A stretch of DNA of 64,000 nt from Thamnaconus septentrionalis. Its lineage: Eukaryota > Chordata > Actinopteri > Tetraodontiformes > Monacanthidae. Below, one piece after another: positions 12,320 to 31,461 of this stretch; the first letter of the stretch is position 1; each line of letters opens with the position of its first letter. The notes beneath the pieces are model-generated. The model made no database searches and was not told the DNA's origin. It saw only the letters and a program-made list of their open reading frames with translations. The stretch spans positions 2,221,501 through 2,285,500 of the forward strand of contig CM020506.1 of NCBI GenBank assembly GCA_009823395.1, written 5' to 3'. The position numbers and the translations under genes were made by a program.

Positions 12320-14978
12320 TCCACTCATCATCACAAATAGTATGCAAAGCACTCCAGCATATGGCACCCAGTTAACCAGAATGCGATAAATGTGACGCAG
12401 TGTAAAATAATGCATCAGATCAGAGCCTTTTAGCTCACTGGGTTCTGCTTCACTCAAAGCATCAGGGACAAAAGAACAGACGCTCACCTTCCCATCGCTG
12501 CTTTTTTCCACTTCATCGTATATCTTGTTTATTTTCTTTACAAACACATCAAACTCAGGGATGATGAATTTCCTCCGGAAGGCCTGAATCAGCAGCACAA
12601 TGTTCCCGCCGACACACCTGGAGAAAGACGATTTTTATAGAGGAGCTATCAGGATCGCTCGTCTGAAAGGAAATCAATTTCTTGTCGCACAGTTTTTTTT
12701 AAAAATTATTTTATCTGAAAGAAAACGTTTTAGTCTTCCGAGTTGCAGGTTTACTTTGTAACTTTCTTCTCTCTAGCAGTACAACACTAATTCCTGCTGA
12801 CTAAACTGAACATACTGTGATGCAATGTGTATCTGTTTACAGTTAATCTAAAGTATAATTTACAGTGCTTACAGTAAATTAGATGAAAGCATGACGGATC
12901 TTTATTGTCTTGCCTATTTAAGTCATTCTTCAGGCTAAAAGCATGAGGTAGTCTGGAATGGCAAACTGTAATTCTACCAAATCTGGACAGTTACTGGAAA
13001 TAAAGAATTTATTTTGCACATGCAGATTTTTTTTGTGGCTCTTTACGATGCACTTGGAATTATTAAATGACCAAAAGGTAACTTAGTGACCAAAGTTACT
13101 CCTGTACAAAGTTTTGGTTGTGTCGGTTACGTAACAAAGTATTAATAGCGTGTGCGAGTGTGTGTGTGCATGCGTGTCTGTGTGTGTGTGTGTGTGTTTT
13201 CAGTCTGACCAACAGGACTTTGACAAGCAAAGTTCACAGGAGCTGACACAAGCAACCCGACACTCCCTGGCACGCTGCCAGCTTTGGAAAGGACAATTTT
13301 ACTGAAGCTCCACCAAACGCAGCATCACTTTTAACAGAAGACACGGCTATCAGGATTTTGCTGTGTCTCAATCTAGAGAGACTGTGATAAGATCTGATGA
13401 GCACTCAGGGAGCAGAGTCCTCTTTCAGGTCTGATAATAACCAACTCACGGCGCTATGGTGTTTACTAGCAACTGAGCGGCATGTGTCACTTTAGTTTAT
13501 GGTTGCACTTTTATGGCATTTTTGTTTTTGCAGTAACAAATCTCTTATCTTACTAATAGCTGAGGTTATAAAGTAAAATTTGCTCACTTGCCTCACAAAC
13601 TTCTGATATATAATTAATTTGTTTGTCAGGATAAAAAAAAAAACAAAAAAAGAACATTACAATTTTATGCTAGGCCAATAAAATGATGATAACAAGTGAC
13701 TTTTAAAAAAAAAATGATGCCCCTGTTTATAATAATAATGATAACGGTTCACGAATTCAATCACATTTTTTTTTTAGAGTCAACAAATGATTGCTTTCAT
13801 TCACTGAGTTATCAGTGCAACTGCAATGCAACAACACCGTGTTCATATTATCTATGTCTCAACTACAGGTCACTTGAACAACTGAGAGTCAAATCACAGC
13901 CTGTCGCTGCACTTATTTTACAAACGATATGAGTCCGTCACCTCCACCGTTGTACCTGTGGAAGAGCTCTCTGTCCATCATCATCTCTCCAACAGATTCT
14001 CTACTCGCCTGCCGAAATTTGTCCATACAGTGTTTCAGGCGAGGGTCAGACGGGTGAAGGCCGGTTTTCTTGAGGGCCTTGAGAACAAGAGGAACAAATA
14101 CATATCAAAGTCATGAAAGCACTGAGAGATTGATGCGACAGTAAACACCACATGGACATACATGGAATGGGTACTTACTGATATAAAGTGTGAAAAAGGG
14201 ACCTGCTCTTTCCCCTCTGTGATGGCGTAGAATAGCATGTCTTCCATTCCAGAGCTGAGGTTCCAGACCTTTGACTGGACATTCCTGTGGTGAAAAGACA
14301 GTCACAAAAACCTCAAATGGTTGTTTACAGTGACTAAAATAGCAACAAAAAAATCCACAAATTAATGACAAAAAAAAGAGTACTAAATATTTCTTTAAAA
14401 TCCTTGAACATGGCACTTTTTTCCCCCCATTTTTAATTTTTTTTTTTTAATCCTAAATCTATTTTGCCTTTAACTTTCTGCCATGTCAAAATAACTCGTT
14501 GGCCTGGATTGATCTGATCGCCAGTTGATTTGATGTATGAATTGATGTGAAAGCCAATGGCAGTTTAAACCTTTAATAAAGAATTAAATGAATTTATTAT
14601 TAATTAACACAGTTGGTATAATTATAGTTAGCTAAACATTCTTTCCAGGCAAACACAACAGATGACAGCTTTGCAGAGATATACGTTTAAAAAAAAAAAA
14701 AAAAAAAAAATGCATACAAAGCTATAAATAATTCTATCATACATTGTTGGTCGTTCCGGACAGGCTTTAAACCTGCATTGGTTCGATCGTTGTCCACATC
14801 ATTCACTGACAACTCACGTTTTTGGATGGAAATGTCTCGTCTCGGCCGACGAGGGTGATTTCGTGCTCAGACAGCATGCCGTTTGGATGATGGAGACTCT
14901 CCTTGCGGCGTCGCAACTTTTAAAAACGACCTGTGCCGACTTGGAGACGCGCAGGACTCTCAGCAGACTGCAGTTCAT
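6989..14978 (-). CDS. gls2: Glutaminase 2, mitochondrial (18 coding exons)
   Basis: Exons 5' to 3' on the minus strand: 14818-14978, 14179-14284, 13956-14077, 12488-12617, 12175-12254, 11723-11886, 11278-11336, 10476-10508, 10328-10386, 10151-10217, 9549-9599, 9078-9254, 8838-8969, 8465-8557, 8313-8374, 8135-8211, 7556-7619, 6989-7145. All phases agree; 597 residues (human GLS2 has 602). The first 50 or so residues ([16 protein letters not shown]...) are basic and hydroxylated, as in a mitochondrial presequence. The serine-dependent glutaminase domain shows the catalytic SCVK (Ser214), VNAGAI and NGGICPITG motifs, followed by ankyrin repeats ([28 protein letters not shown]). It hydrolyses glutamine to glutamate and ammonia. 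The ankyrin segment (RWGN, DYQQVY) matches GLS2 rather than GLS. The intron after exon 13 (exon end 8838) appears to start with GC. The gene is on the same strand as rdh5 and bloc1s1. Confidence 0.95.
7240..7275. mobile_element. Possible hAT transposon terminus remnant
   Basis: On the minus strand this reads CAGTGTTTCTCAAAGTGGG, resembling the CAGTGGTTCTCAAA-type ends of hAT elements. No partner terminus was found nearby, so at most it is a solo fragment in a gls2 intron. Confidence 0.3.
9332..9515. mobile_element. Short inverted-repeat element (MITE-like) in gls2 intron
   Basis: The left end reads TAAGGATCCACCGATA. The right end, reverse complemented, reads GAGGGATGCACCAATA. These are imperfect terminal inverted repeats of the GGATGCACCGATA type common in fish. 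Flanks are GTGATGAC on the left and ACGACGAC on the right, 5 of 8 identical, consistent with an aged 8-bp duplication but also with local GAC repetition. There is no coding capacity. It lies between gls2 exons 11 and 12 (exon coordinates 9549-9599 and 9078-9254). Confidence 0.55.
11908..12060. repeat. CAT/CGT trinucleotide array, about 150 bp
   Basis: (CATCAT)n interrupted by CGTCAC and CGTCGT units, with a pure CAT run at the right end. It is in a gls2 intron, between the exons at 11723-11886 and 12175-12254. Open frames through it (poly-His, poly-Ser or poly-Asp) are repeat artefacts. Confidence 0.95.
12282..12318. repeat. (TTG)n microsatellite
   Basis: About 12 TTG units (CAA on the gls2 sense strand), in the intron between gls2 exons 4 and 5. 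Confidence 0.95.
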
Positions 14979-15843
14979 GGCTGTGGGATGAAGCAGCCGA
15001 CGGACGGATCCCGGTCTCGCATTTCAGACACGTTTTCGTCCAAGGTTACTCACTTTTTTTTGGCGTATGCTGCCTTCGCGTGTCACGGTGAATGTCGTTG
15101 TTTTCGCCATTTTTACTCTCGCGGTCCGTTGTAAAAGCAAACAGAGGGGTTATGCTTAAGTAGCTTGCAAGCTAACTAGCATGTTGGGGACGCCAAGTAT
15201 CCAAAATAAAACATCGTCGAAAATAATGCTTTGGTAAAGACTGGAAATAATTTGAACTATGGAGGTACAGGAGAAATATTAAGAAAATTCGTGATGTGCT
15301 TGAATGCACCAGGTGATCCGACAGGTCCACCGCCTGTGTCACAGCTGTTCACCAACTGGACTAGACCGACAGAGACCACGACCAATCAGCAAATAGAAAC
15401 CTGTTGATCCGCCAGTACCCGCCAGTACTATGCCAGTACTATGGTGCCTAAAAATAATCTGGACGAATCCGTTACCTCAGAGTTGTTTTTTTTTTTTTTT
15501 TTTTTGTAAAGGTCAACAACAATTTTCAAAGTTTCAAAGAAAGAACTTTACATTTGTCACCGTGCCAGCTGGGAAAACCCTTGGACCAATTGTGCAACTC
15601 GGTGGCCGACCAGGCCCCCAGTTGCTATGGTCACTCACCACCTGTTAAACTTCAGTACATTCAGTCACTTGCTACACAGGTCAATATGACAGCTGATAGG
15701 AAATGTACCTAAATGCATCTGCCAACAATTTGCACAGCTCTCGTAAAAGTTGAGATATTTAAACAATGTGGCCTTATCAACAGCCTTGGTATGTAGAGTT
15801 AAGCTAAAGGGTTTTGAGTGCTTACATAGTTAGTCACTTGGTC

Positions 15844-15879
<36 letters not shown>

Positions 15880-16402
15880 TAGTCACAATCTGGTGGGTTA
15901 GTTATATAATTTCACTCATTCAAAACTATATTGACACAAACCAGACACAGCAATAAAATTAACAATCAAATGCTTGTCATTAATCATCTTTCGGAGCTTC
16001 CAACTCTGGTGGAAAACATTTCAGTTGACCTTTAAAGACATAGAGTATTGGAAATCATATGTTACAATGTGACATGGAGTGTTTATTTTAAGGCATTTGT
16101 TACTTTTGTGTCAGTTGGTCTTCAAGGTCTAACATGGTTATAAAAATTTATATGAAAGCCTTCATGTGAGCGAGTTCAAACTCATAGCTACAAAACTGAA
16201 AGGCACAACTTACAGGAAAAAAAAAAATGACAGTGAATTACAAAATACAATTAGATTGTTTTCTTTCGAGTTGACTGACAACTTAATCTGGGGCAAAATT
16301 CTTCACATGTAAATTATACAACAGCAAAAACAGATCTGTGCCTACGCTGTTTGGCATGGACGCGTGTTTTAAAAGGATGCATGTCAACAAGTCCCGAAGA
16401 GG
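14979..16402. other. gls2 5' region and rdh5 3'UTR
   Basis: The part next to gls2 (about 14979-15130) is moderately CpG-rich and should contain its 5'UTR and promoter. The part next to rdh5 is its 3'UTR on the minus strand. A minus-strand AATAAA (TTTATT on plus) lies near 16082-16087, about 320 bases beyond the stop. Poly-T tracts at about 15486-15504 and 15847-15876 are the only other notable features. Confidence 0.5.
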
Positions 16403-18234
16403 CTAAACACTCTTGGAGGGGCGGGGCAAAACCAGCCGGAGTCCGATATCAACCACGCAGGAGGGCATGTAGGAGAGCGGGATCCACAGGAGCTTGGCGT
16501 CCCAGCCGGCACTGTACCTGGCGCGCGGGTAAGCCGCCGTCAGGGCGTGCTCCATGCAGTTGGTCACCTTGCTGAGGTCGGAGTCGCATATGGCGTTCAT
16601 GATCAAACGCTGCACCTTGATGTCTGGAAGTTGAGAGGATTGTCAGGGATCAAATATACTTGGACTTACATCACCCTGAAATACTAGGTTCCATGTTGAT
16701 GAAATATGTATAGTTTATGTATTTATCTCACTTTCTATGGAAAAAAAAAAGTCAGTATTTTTAGGAAAACAAAAGGAAAATCAAAGCAATTTAACCTGCA
16801 TTTCTGTTGGCAGGGTAAAAGACTAAAAGCTAATATTTGTACTTCACTTACACTTATCAAGATATTTGTCCCCATAGCTGGCTTGCACCTCGGGGCTGAG
16901 CTGGTTCCACAGGCGATGCAGCTCCCTCTCGAGGGGATCCAGGACTCGTCACCGCCGTCTTAAAAAAGCCCGGCTCAATGATGCACACGTTGATTCCAAA
17001 ATAGTTGATGTCTCTCCTTTAAAAGTGAAAGTAGAATGGTGTCACACTCGCCAGTTTGTCGCTCATAAGACAATAGTTGCCCTTATTTGCCCATCCTTTT
17101 AATATCACTAATAAAGGTCTATATAAGCGCCCTCCCCCCATACTGGGAATATTTGGACTTGAACGTTTTAGGTATTGATTGAGTTATTCCTATTAATAAA
17201 AGTAAAGATGGAAAAAGAGGATTTTGCTTTGCCGTAATACTCCCATATCTGATTTGCAGGAGATGGAAAATCTTACCGGAGGCAGTCGGAGAAAGACTCC
17301 ACGGCAAACTTGGAGATGCAGTAGCCGCCGCCATTGGCGGCCACCCTGCCCAGCACCGACGCCACATTGACAATGCGGCCCCGGGCCTTCTTAATGAGCG
17401 GCAGGAAGGTCATGGTCATGCCGATCACCCCGTTCATGTTGACCTTTAGCGTGCTGTGGAAATCCTCCACCTTCATCCACTCTGAGGGGCCCATGGGTAA
17501 TGAGCGCCCGGCGTTGTTCACGATACCCCAGAGTCCTGCGCAAATAGGAGGCCAAATCAGACAAAGCTTGGGCCATAATGCTTCACATTGCATTATAAGA
17601 CTGCAGTCACAGATCTGCGTCTATGCTGGTTGGAAACAAGGTATGAGGTGTGGCCGCAAATCGTAAAGCGCATGTCAACAAAGTCCTAGAGAAGTTACAC
17701 TCTCCTATTTTTCCAGATGGATTCACTAAGGTATCTTTGGAATTAACAATAGAAATAAATGCGACGCCGCAAAACATCTCACCCTTTTCCCCAACCTCTT
17801 TCTTCGTCCACTCCATGGCTTTCTGAATGCTGTCCTGGTTGCTCACATCCAGCAGGACAGTCTTCAGATAAGGACCCGCTACCCTCTTCAGGTCATCGGC
17901 TCCCTTTTCCGTCAGGCAGCCGGCCAGCACGCGGAAACCTTTGCGATCGAGCTTCTTGCACAGCAGGTTCCCGAAACCCGAGTCGCAGCCCGTCACGAAG
18001 ACGTACTTGTCGGTGATGTTCTCGATCTCCAGGCTGTCCCTGTACAGCCACACCACGAACCACAGCACAACGGCCGTGGCAGAGATGTACACCCAGGCGT
18101 TTTCACTGCAGGGGGAGACAGAGTGAAACGGGAGGTTTAAGATGCACACCTGTGAGGTAGCGCTCCAAACCAAGTGTGTTTCGTTTCCTTTGTGTTTCTT
18201 ACCCCAGAAGGTCGTAGACAAACTGTCCATCCAT
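16403..18234 (-). CDS. rdh5: Retinol dehydrogenase 5-like SDR with apparent frameshift
   Basis: Coding exons on the minus strand: 18203-18234, 17783-18105, 17277-17535, 16852-17016, 16403-16623. The intended product is about 332 residues. A hydrophobic N-terminal segment (about residues 14-31) precedes the SDR fold. The cofactor motif is TGCDSGFG, followed by VNNAG and the catalytic YCISK. The C-terminus reads [12 protein letters not shown], as in RDH5. RDH5 enzymes oxidise 11-cis-retinol to the aldehyde in the visual cycle on ER membranes. The exon 16852-17016 is 165 bases, but its splice phases require a multiple of three plus two. An extra base (the GG at 16942-16943) shifts the frame after about residue 228 and creates a stop at 16857-16859. 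Downstream sequence is conserved in the shifted frame, so this is either a recent lesion or an assembly error. The rdh5 name rests on sequence plus adjacency to bloc1s1. Confidence 0.85.
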
Positions 18235-18363
18235 GCTGCTTCCAGTGGTAGGACTGAGATTTTGGTCACCTGCTTGCCAAAAAAAAACAAGTTGAGCAAA
18301 GTTGACTCTGCGTTGACATGGAACACTGCCGAATCTGATTCATCAGGAATGTAAGAAACTTTT

Positions 18364-18366
18364 TGC

Positions 18367-18424
<58 letters not shown>
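18364..18424. repeat. (AC)n microsatellite
   Basis: About 28 uninterrupted AC units, in the probable first (5'UTR) intron of rdh5. Confidence 0.97.
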
Positions 18425-18428
<4 letters not shown>

Positions 18429-19162
18429 GCCAAATCCATGCACTCAATTTCACAATGTGTTAGGTCTTATTGAAGTATTGTCTGGATTATTGAACCTTTA
18501 CACAAACTTGTGGAACACAATGGGAATGTTCACACAGGGTCTTAGCTGAGGCACTTGAAAACAGAAGCGGTATGGGCACATAAGAAAAATGTGGATAATG
18601 CTCTTACGGAGGAAAAGTAAGGCATTTGTGAAGGAAAGAGCACGGCTGTGTTGTTTGGGAGCAGAATTTGAATGCGTGTGACCAAGCTTCTTAAGATGCT
18701 CAGTGCTAAGTACCATGTACGTTTCTGGCGTTTGATGAAAACAAAAATAAGAAATTTTTGATAAGGTTTTTCAGAGTCAATTTTATTTACATTACCTATG
18801 GATTAAAATAAATGTCTTACAGACCATTGCTGTTACTCCTGCTGTAAAAATGTTCTTTAAAAGGAAACTTGTATGTTTTAAATAACAGGTCCAAAACTTT
18901 ATCTTAGATTTAAAATGCTGGTATGACCAAGACATATATCAATACATCCTAATATCCATCATGTTACAATTATCAGGGTAGAGTAATTCTTAATTTGCTA
19001 TTTCTTAAAATATACAAAGCCTTTTGTTTGTAGCATTTGCAACAGGTGCTTTATTATTAGTGTTGAAGAGGATAAGTAGTTACGGTATATGTCAAACAGT
19101 TAAGGAAAATTCTTAAATTATCAAAATAAATAAATAAATAAATAGATAGATATTACCCTTAC

Positions 19163-19270
19163 CTTTTCTTCTTGGCTCTCCTGAGTCGTCTCCACTCACT
19201 TTCCCTTTCTGGCTGCTGGTCTGTCTTAACTCTCGAGGCTGCTCTGTGAGGGGCTTTATCCTTCTGGTTT
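19163..19270 (-). other. rdh5: Candidate rdh5 5'UTR exon
   Basis: The rdh5 start exon begins after a good acceptor (GGCAAGCAG at about 18270-18278, reverse strand), so an upstream noncoding exon is expected. On the minus strand a strong donor (AAAAG|GTAAGG) lies at 19163/19162. The upstream limit is a guess. Confidence 0.4.
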
Positions 19271-20964
19271 ATCCCTTTAGACAAGAAAGCGATATGTAAT
19301 CCCCAATCCGCAGCCACTTGGTTTGTTGCAATTATAAAATACGCACAGAACCTACCGTGGGGGCCTAAGGGAACAAATACCTTTAATTTATGTTCAGGTA
19401 CAATGAGTGATTTCAAATAAATGACAATTTACTTTCGGGCATTTTCTACCTCTCTAACTCTAACTTTTTTTGGTTGCTGGGGTTTTTTAAGGGAAACGTG
19501 CACAAAGGGCTCCTTATGCAATAAGAGTGTTAAAACAAACCTATAATAATCCCACATGTTAAAACCTAGTGCACCTCTCAAAATCACATGTATATAATCT
19601 CATTGGCTCGCAGGCTGATTACTGATCCATTGTATTTGTTTGTATATAACCATATATAAATGCTTGTGAGCTCAAGCTGATGACATAGTAAGGAACATAG
19701 ATAGTCCACCGTATTTTGAGTTTAATCTATGTAGGTATTTTAAATGCGACTTACTTGGCAATTGTAATCTACATTAACAGCCACAACTTTATAGACATTT
19801 GTGCCACAACATAGATTCCAGGTGAAATCTATATTGCATATTAAACAACTGGAAATGCAGAAACCAAGACGTCTTTTTAGTCAAAGCTCCATTTCTCCAG
19901 TACTTTAACAGAGAACTGATGGATTAGAGTCAACAAAGAGTTCTTTGTTCTGGTTTTCTATTAATACACAGTCAATTGAAGGAGTAATCTGTTACCAAAC
20001 ACACCTGCAATGCGACTGCACTCAGCTGCCTTCAGAATTGTGACATAACTTATTTTCACGTCACACGTTCCACGAATTGTTTTGCACACTTGGTAGGTTA
20101 GCCTTCAAGGCTTTCATCAATGGAAGTCTGCACAACATTTTTCTTCTGTTTTATTTTAAAACATCATTTTAATAAAGGCGTGCATAGTTCGTGCAAACTC
20201 ACTCACGTGCAACCACTCCAACCCAAAGCACACCCACATTGTAGTTAATATGCATAATATGCAACATTTTTACCTATTAAAATGTTTAATATGAGTTAGT
20301 GATATATTTCCAGTTTGGATTAATGAAGTCAACGGACAAAAAGCAATCAATGACCAGGAATGTCTCTGTGATGGAAAACAAGCAATGTCCTGCTGCATAA
20401 CAATTGCCGTACAACAATTTTAATCAGAGAAAAATAAATTCACAAACAGGACACTTTTCGTTTACATTTTTATTTTTTTTTAATTAAATAACAGTAATAA
20501 TTTATGCTGACAGACTTTTCTGGGCATGTTTTTCTCAAATAAAAAAAAACAGATTTTTTTTGTTCAAGTTTTCTCTTTCATCATTCCATCCTCTTAAATA
20601 GTTGAAGTATCTCCTCCTTCACACTATTAGGAAATATCTACTATGAGAAGGCCCACACACCACAATAACGTGTTTTTTCAGTGCATTTCAAGCAGGTCAA
20701 CTATCGTGCATGTTTCATCTTAACGTATAAACTATATAATGCACAACTTCCCACTTTCTTGAAACTCAATATAAAATATAAATGCATATCAAGTGAAGCT
20801 GAGAATTGATCCTTTAAGCAGTGGTGCCGATGGGCTGTCAGTATTTGTCCAAACAGCGTAACATCAACAAATCAATGTTAGTCCAGTCGTCTTCTTTGCA
20901 GATGAGCGTGAATTTCCTCATCATTCCAATGTTTTAACAAGAGATCCATGATCCATGATCGAGT
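19271..20964. other. Gap between rdh5 and bloc1s1, with bloc1s1 3'UTR
   Basis: AT-rich sequence. The bloc1s1 3'UTR should occupy the right part; a minus-strand AATAAA (TTTATT on plus) occurs near 20468, about 500 bases beyond the stop. No further exon or mobile element was recognised. Confidence 0.4.
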
Positions 20965-22534
20965 TCATGTGGAAGAAGATTGAAGTGGACCCCTGTGCAC
21001 ATACTCCAGAGCTGTGGCAATAGTCCTCATGTCCATCTCAATACTGCGGGCCCAGTTCTCCACATCACCAATTTCCTGTTTTTTTTCAAAGTGAGAATAG
21101 GAGTAAAAATTGCACCACCAAACACTACAATGTCCATCTAAACTTTCAGATACTCTGGCAAAACTCAAGTTTCCCTGAAACCAAAAGATAATAAAACTGG
21201 GTAACTGTTTGGAGAAGAACTCATTAATAAATTGCTTAATTTACTTCAATAAATTGCACCCCCACCATCCCCCAATCCACTCAGACTTGTAATCCCCAAA
21301 AAGCTAATCTGCTTCCACGTCACTAATGTAATAGCCAGACAAAGGCAGCTTTTGATGTAAATGTGTGGCCAAAAAGAAACAAGCATCACATTTGAAAAGA
21401 TCTACAAAGGCATCACAAAAAATACAGAAAAAAGGCTACAAAAATGGACAACCTATAAATCATAACCTACAACGTTCACTTTTTGTCTAACTTAATAGTG
21501 TAATAGTGTTTGTTACAGTATTTACAAACACCTATAGAGCTTTTCAATTACATCCTGCACGAAGGAACTTAAAAGCATTCATGCAAATGCATGTATTACT
21601 GTATACAAGAAAAATCAATACTTTTTGCATACCTTGAGAGCCTGATTGAAACCCTCCACCATGCTGATCCACTGAGCAGTTTGTTTGGAGAACTGGCTCG
21701 CCTGAACTTGGAGAGTCTTCACCTCGTGGTCCAGCTTACGTTGATTTACATACGCTTGTGCAACACTTTCAGAAAAATAAACAAACAAAAAAACCAAATT
21801 AAGTTTTGCCACACAAATTCTGAACAAATTTAATATTGCTTAAAGATCAACATAAGAACATGTCTTTGTTTTAATGCTGCTTGTCTTACTCAACGTTCAC
21901 ACACAATCTGTAATGAACGATGTTAACGATGCCTAAGTGAGACTCTCATACCCAACATTGAGGTGGTCCACCAGGGCTTCCGTCAGACAGGTGGCAGCAG
22001 AGATGGCGTCACGTCTCCGTCTTTCTGTACAGAGGAGGAAAAAAAAAAAGGTGTGGGTCAAGAAGAGAAGGCAGCTCCGGTGTCATGCCGAATTCTGCAT
22101 GTCTGCCGAGATGGGCATGCACTTCGCGGGAGCGTGTACACGGGCGTGCTCCTCTGATGCTTCGTAGGGCCTCGGCAACAAAAAGAGAAATCACAGACAT
22201 CGTTGCATTTCTCTGTCTATTACTTGACATTTATCACACTGTCACAATATTTAATATTTAGCAATACTTAGCTGAGCAACAGTGTTGTTTGCCCTACCGA
22301 GAAATTACTGCGCCATTTTCTACACCAACTGAGTGACAGTGACAAACTATGAGAATAACAATAAGTGGTGTATTAAAATCTCGGCAGGCATTCAGAACGA
22401 CACCCCGGAACGAGCGCATTAGCTTTGTTTTTAGCTTCTGTTAGCGCGACAGCTATCGTTTACATTTACTGACCTTGCAGCTCCTTTCGTTCATTTTGTT
22501 TCACCTGGTGCTCTTTTAGCAAACGAGACAGCAT
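20965..22534 (-). CDS. bloc1s1: BLOC-1 / BORC complex subunit 1 (4 exons)
   Basis: Exons on the minus strand: 22474-22534, 21952-22024, 21633-21765, 20965-21075. The phases join without gaps and give 125 residues, the usual length. It starts MLSRLLKEHQVKQNERKELQ, continues through RRRRDAISAATCLTEALVDH and ends in a segment containing ARSIEMDMRTIATALEYVHR. The protein is mostly helical and lacks a membrane segment. In the family it is a shared subunit of BLOC-1 (lysosome-related organelle biogenesis) and BORC (lysosome positioning), and is also known as GCN5L1. It lies head-to-head with itch and upstream of rdh5 on the same strand. Confidence 0.97.
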
Positions 22535-24139
22535 CTTTACTTGCTTAATCAAGTTTTAAAAATGACCCTCTTGACTTATATGCAGAGCATAGTTGATGCA
22601 GAACGAGAGATTGAAAGACGCTTGCAGCGGACCAACGGAACTACTAGTGTCACGGGACATGCGCGTGACGTTTGCGCAAAAGGGCGTGGTCAGAATGTGA
22701 CATTTATACAGCGCAACATTTTTGATGTGGTTATTACACAAAATAATATTGAATGTATGCACGCTGTATTGCATGTAAACACAACCGCAGAGATCTCTAC
22801 ATGGATAAAATTTCCGTTTGGAGGATGTCATCTTAAACGTCACGCCCTGCTCTGTCTTCAAAATAAAACATAAACGCGTAAAGAAAACCAGCGCACCCTT
22901 TGAAATGTTTGAAAAGCCATGAGGTGCCTCTCTTTGAAATATAACACTTTAAACGCTTCCCTCTTCAATCTTAAGGGATACCTAACTGACCTGACGTTTT
23001 TCGAGCTCAATCTGCAAATTCTCAAGTTCCATCACGTATTCATTCAGTTTTCTGGCGCATAGTTACTATTTTATTATGAAAAAGCGTAACGGAAATAAAC
23101 GTCTTGTTCTGGTAGGACAGAAACACTGGTCCGTATTAATGGCAGGTGGCTATCTGTCAACAACCCAGACGTAGGTGACTCTGAGGTCCGTGTGGCCTTT
23201 ATTTCTCTTTTCTATTCAGGTATGGGCATACGGTTTTTTTTGTTTTGTGTTTTTTAGAACGACATATTACGAACAGGATGTTCGGAGCTGCTCCGCTAGG
23301 CGGTGTTAGCCTATTACATGTTTACGCCTGGTTAGCTCCGGTTTTCAGTGTGCTGGACGGCGGCAAAGTTGCGACTGATGGTTTAACTTCTCCGTTTTAC
23401 CACAAATAGTTCCAACAATACGAGACTAGAGTTTAGCTGGTAAAGGTGTCAGTAGACACACAGTTGAAACTGCTCGTCCTACAACGGCTGAGGTTATCCT
23501 CGCAGCAGAGCCCTCTGTTTGCTAACCCTCCGCTAAGCTGTCAAACGGCGATGAAGCTACACTATAGCAGTCACTGGCTTCATGTTGTACGCCGCACAGT
23601 ACATTGACTCTTACGACGTTAAGTTTCTGCCTTACACATAATCTTCAACATTGCTTAACGTTACGTCACGCCCATTGATTAGCATTTCAACCGCCCGCGC
23701 CCCGTCTAGTGATGTCAACGATTAGCGAAGTAGGTTTAGCCAGACTTAATTTGGAAAAGTTGAGGATGACACGCGGCTCTCGGGTTCTTGAAATAGCTTC
23801 GCTGAGGGCACACGGAGTCTCAACATAACGTGCGGTTTCATGGTCCACGCAATAAATAGTGTAATAACTAGTAATCACAAGATTATTATTTACATGAATG
23901 GATCTAAAGTTAGTAACATACAATTGATATCTTTCTGCAATAGTAGGCTCCTTTACAACACATTTGTCTTTCGTTTTTGTTTTTTGTTTTTTTATGTCTG
24001 CCCCCGTCACACTCGCTGTTAGGATGCATGCCAGGGTGCACCTTGCAACGAGAGCAGCAACCTAGTAGCATAATCACTTCTTACTGTGTTACCTAATTGC
24101 CGAGTTTCCCATGTTTACATCTGATGTGATTGGTTGCAG
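22535..24139. promoter_or_regulatory. Divergent bloc1s1/itch intergenic region with itch 5'UTR exon
   Basis: The two coding starts are 1.6 kb apart on opposite strands. The region contains CRE-like cores (TTACGTCA near 23660; TGACGT elsewhere). A probable itch 5'UTR exon ends at 23219 with a donor (TTCAG|GTATGG). The next acceptor (GGTTGCAG|TTGCC) at about 24139 opens the exon holding the itch start codon. A shared bidirectional promoter is possible but not proven. Confidence 0.45.
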
Positions 24140-24167
24140 TTGCCCACCGCTGCTTTGCCACAGTGTT

Positions 24168-24178
24168 ATGGATGAACC

Positions 24179-24182
<4 letters not shown>
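24168..24182 (+). promoter_or_regulatory. itch: Four-codon uORF overlapping the itch start codon
   Basis: An upstream ATG begins a four-codon frame whose TGA stop overlaps the itch ATG as ATGA (24179-24182). This is the termination-reinitiation geometry and could lower or tune itch translation. The upstream ATG (GTTATGG) has G at +4 and G at -3. Confidence 0.6.
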
Positions 24183-31461
<7,279 letters not shown>

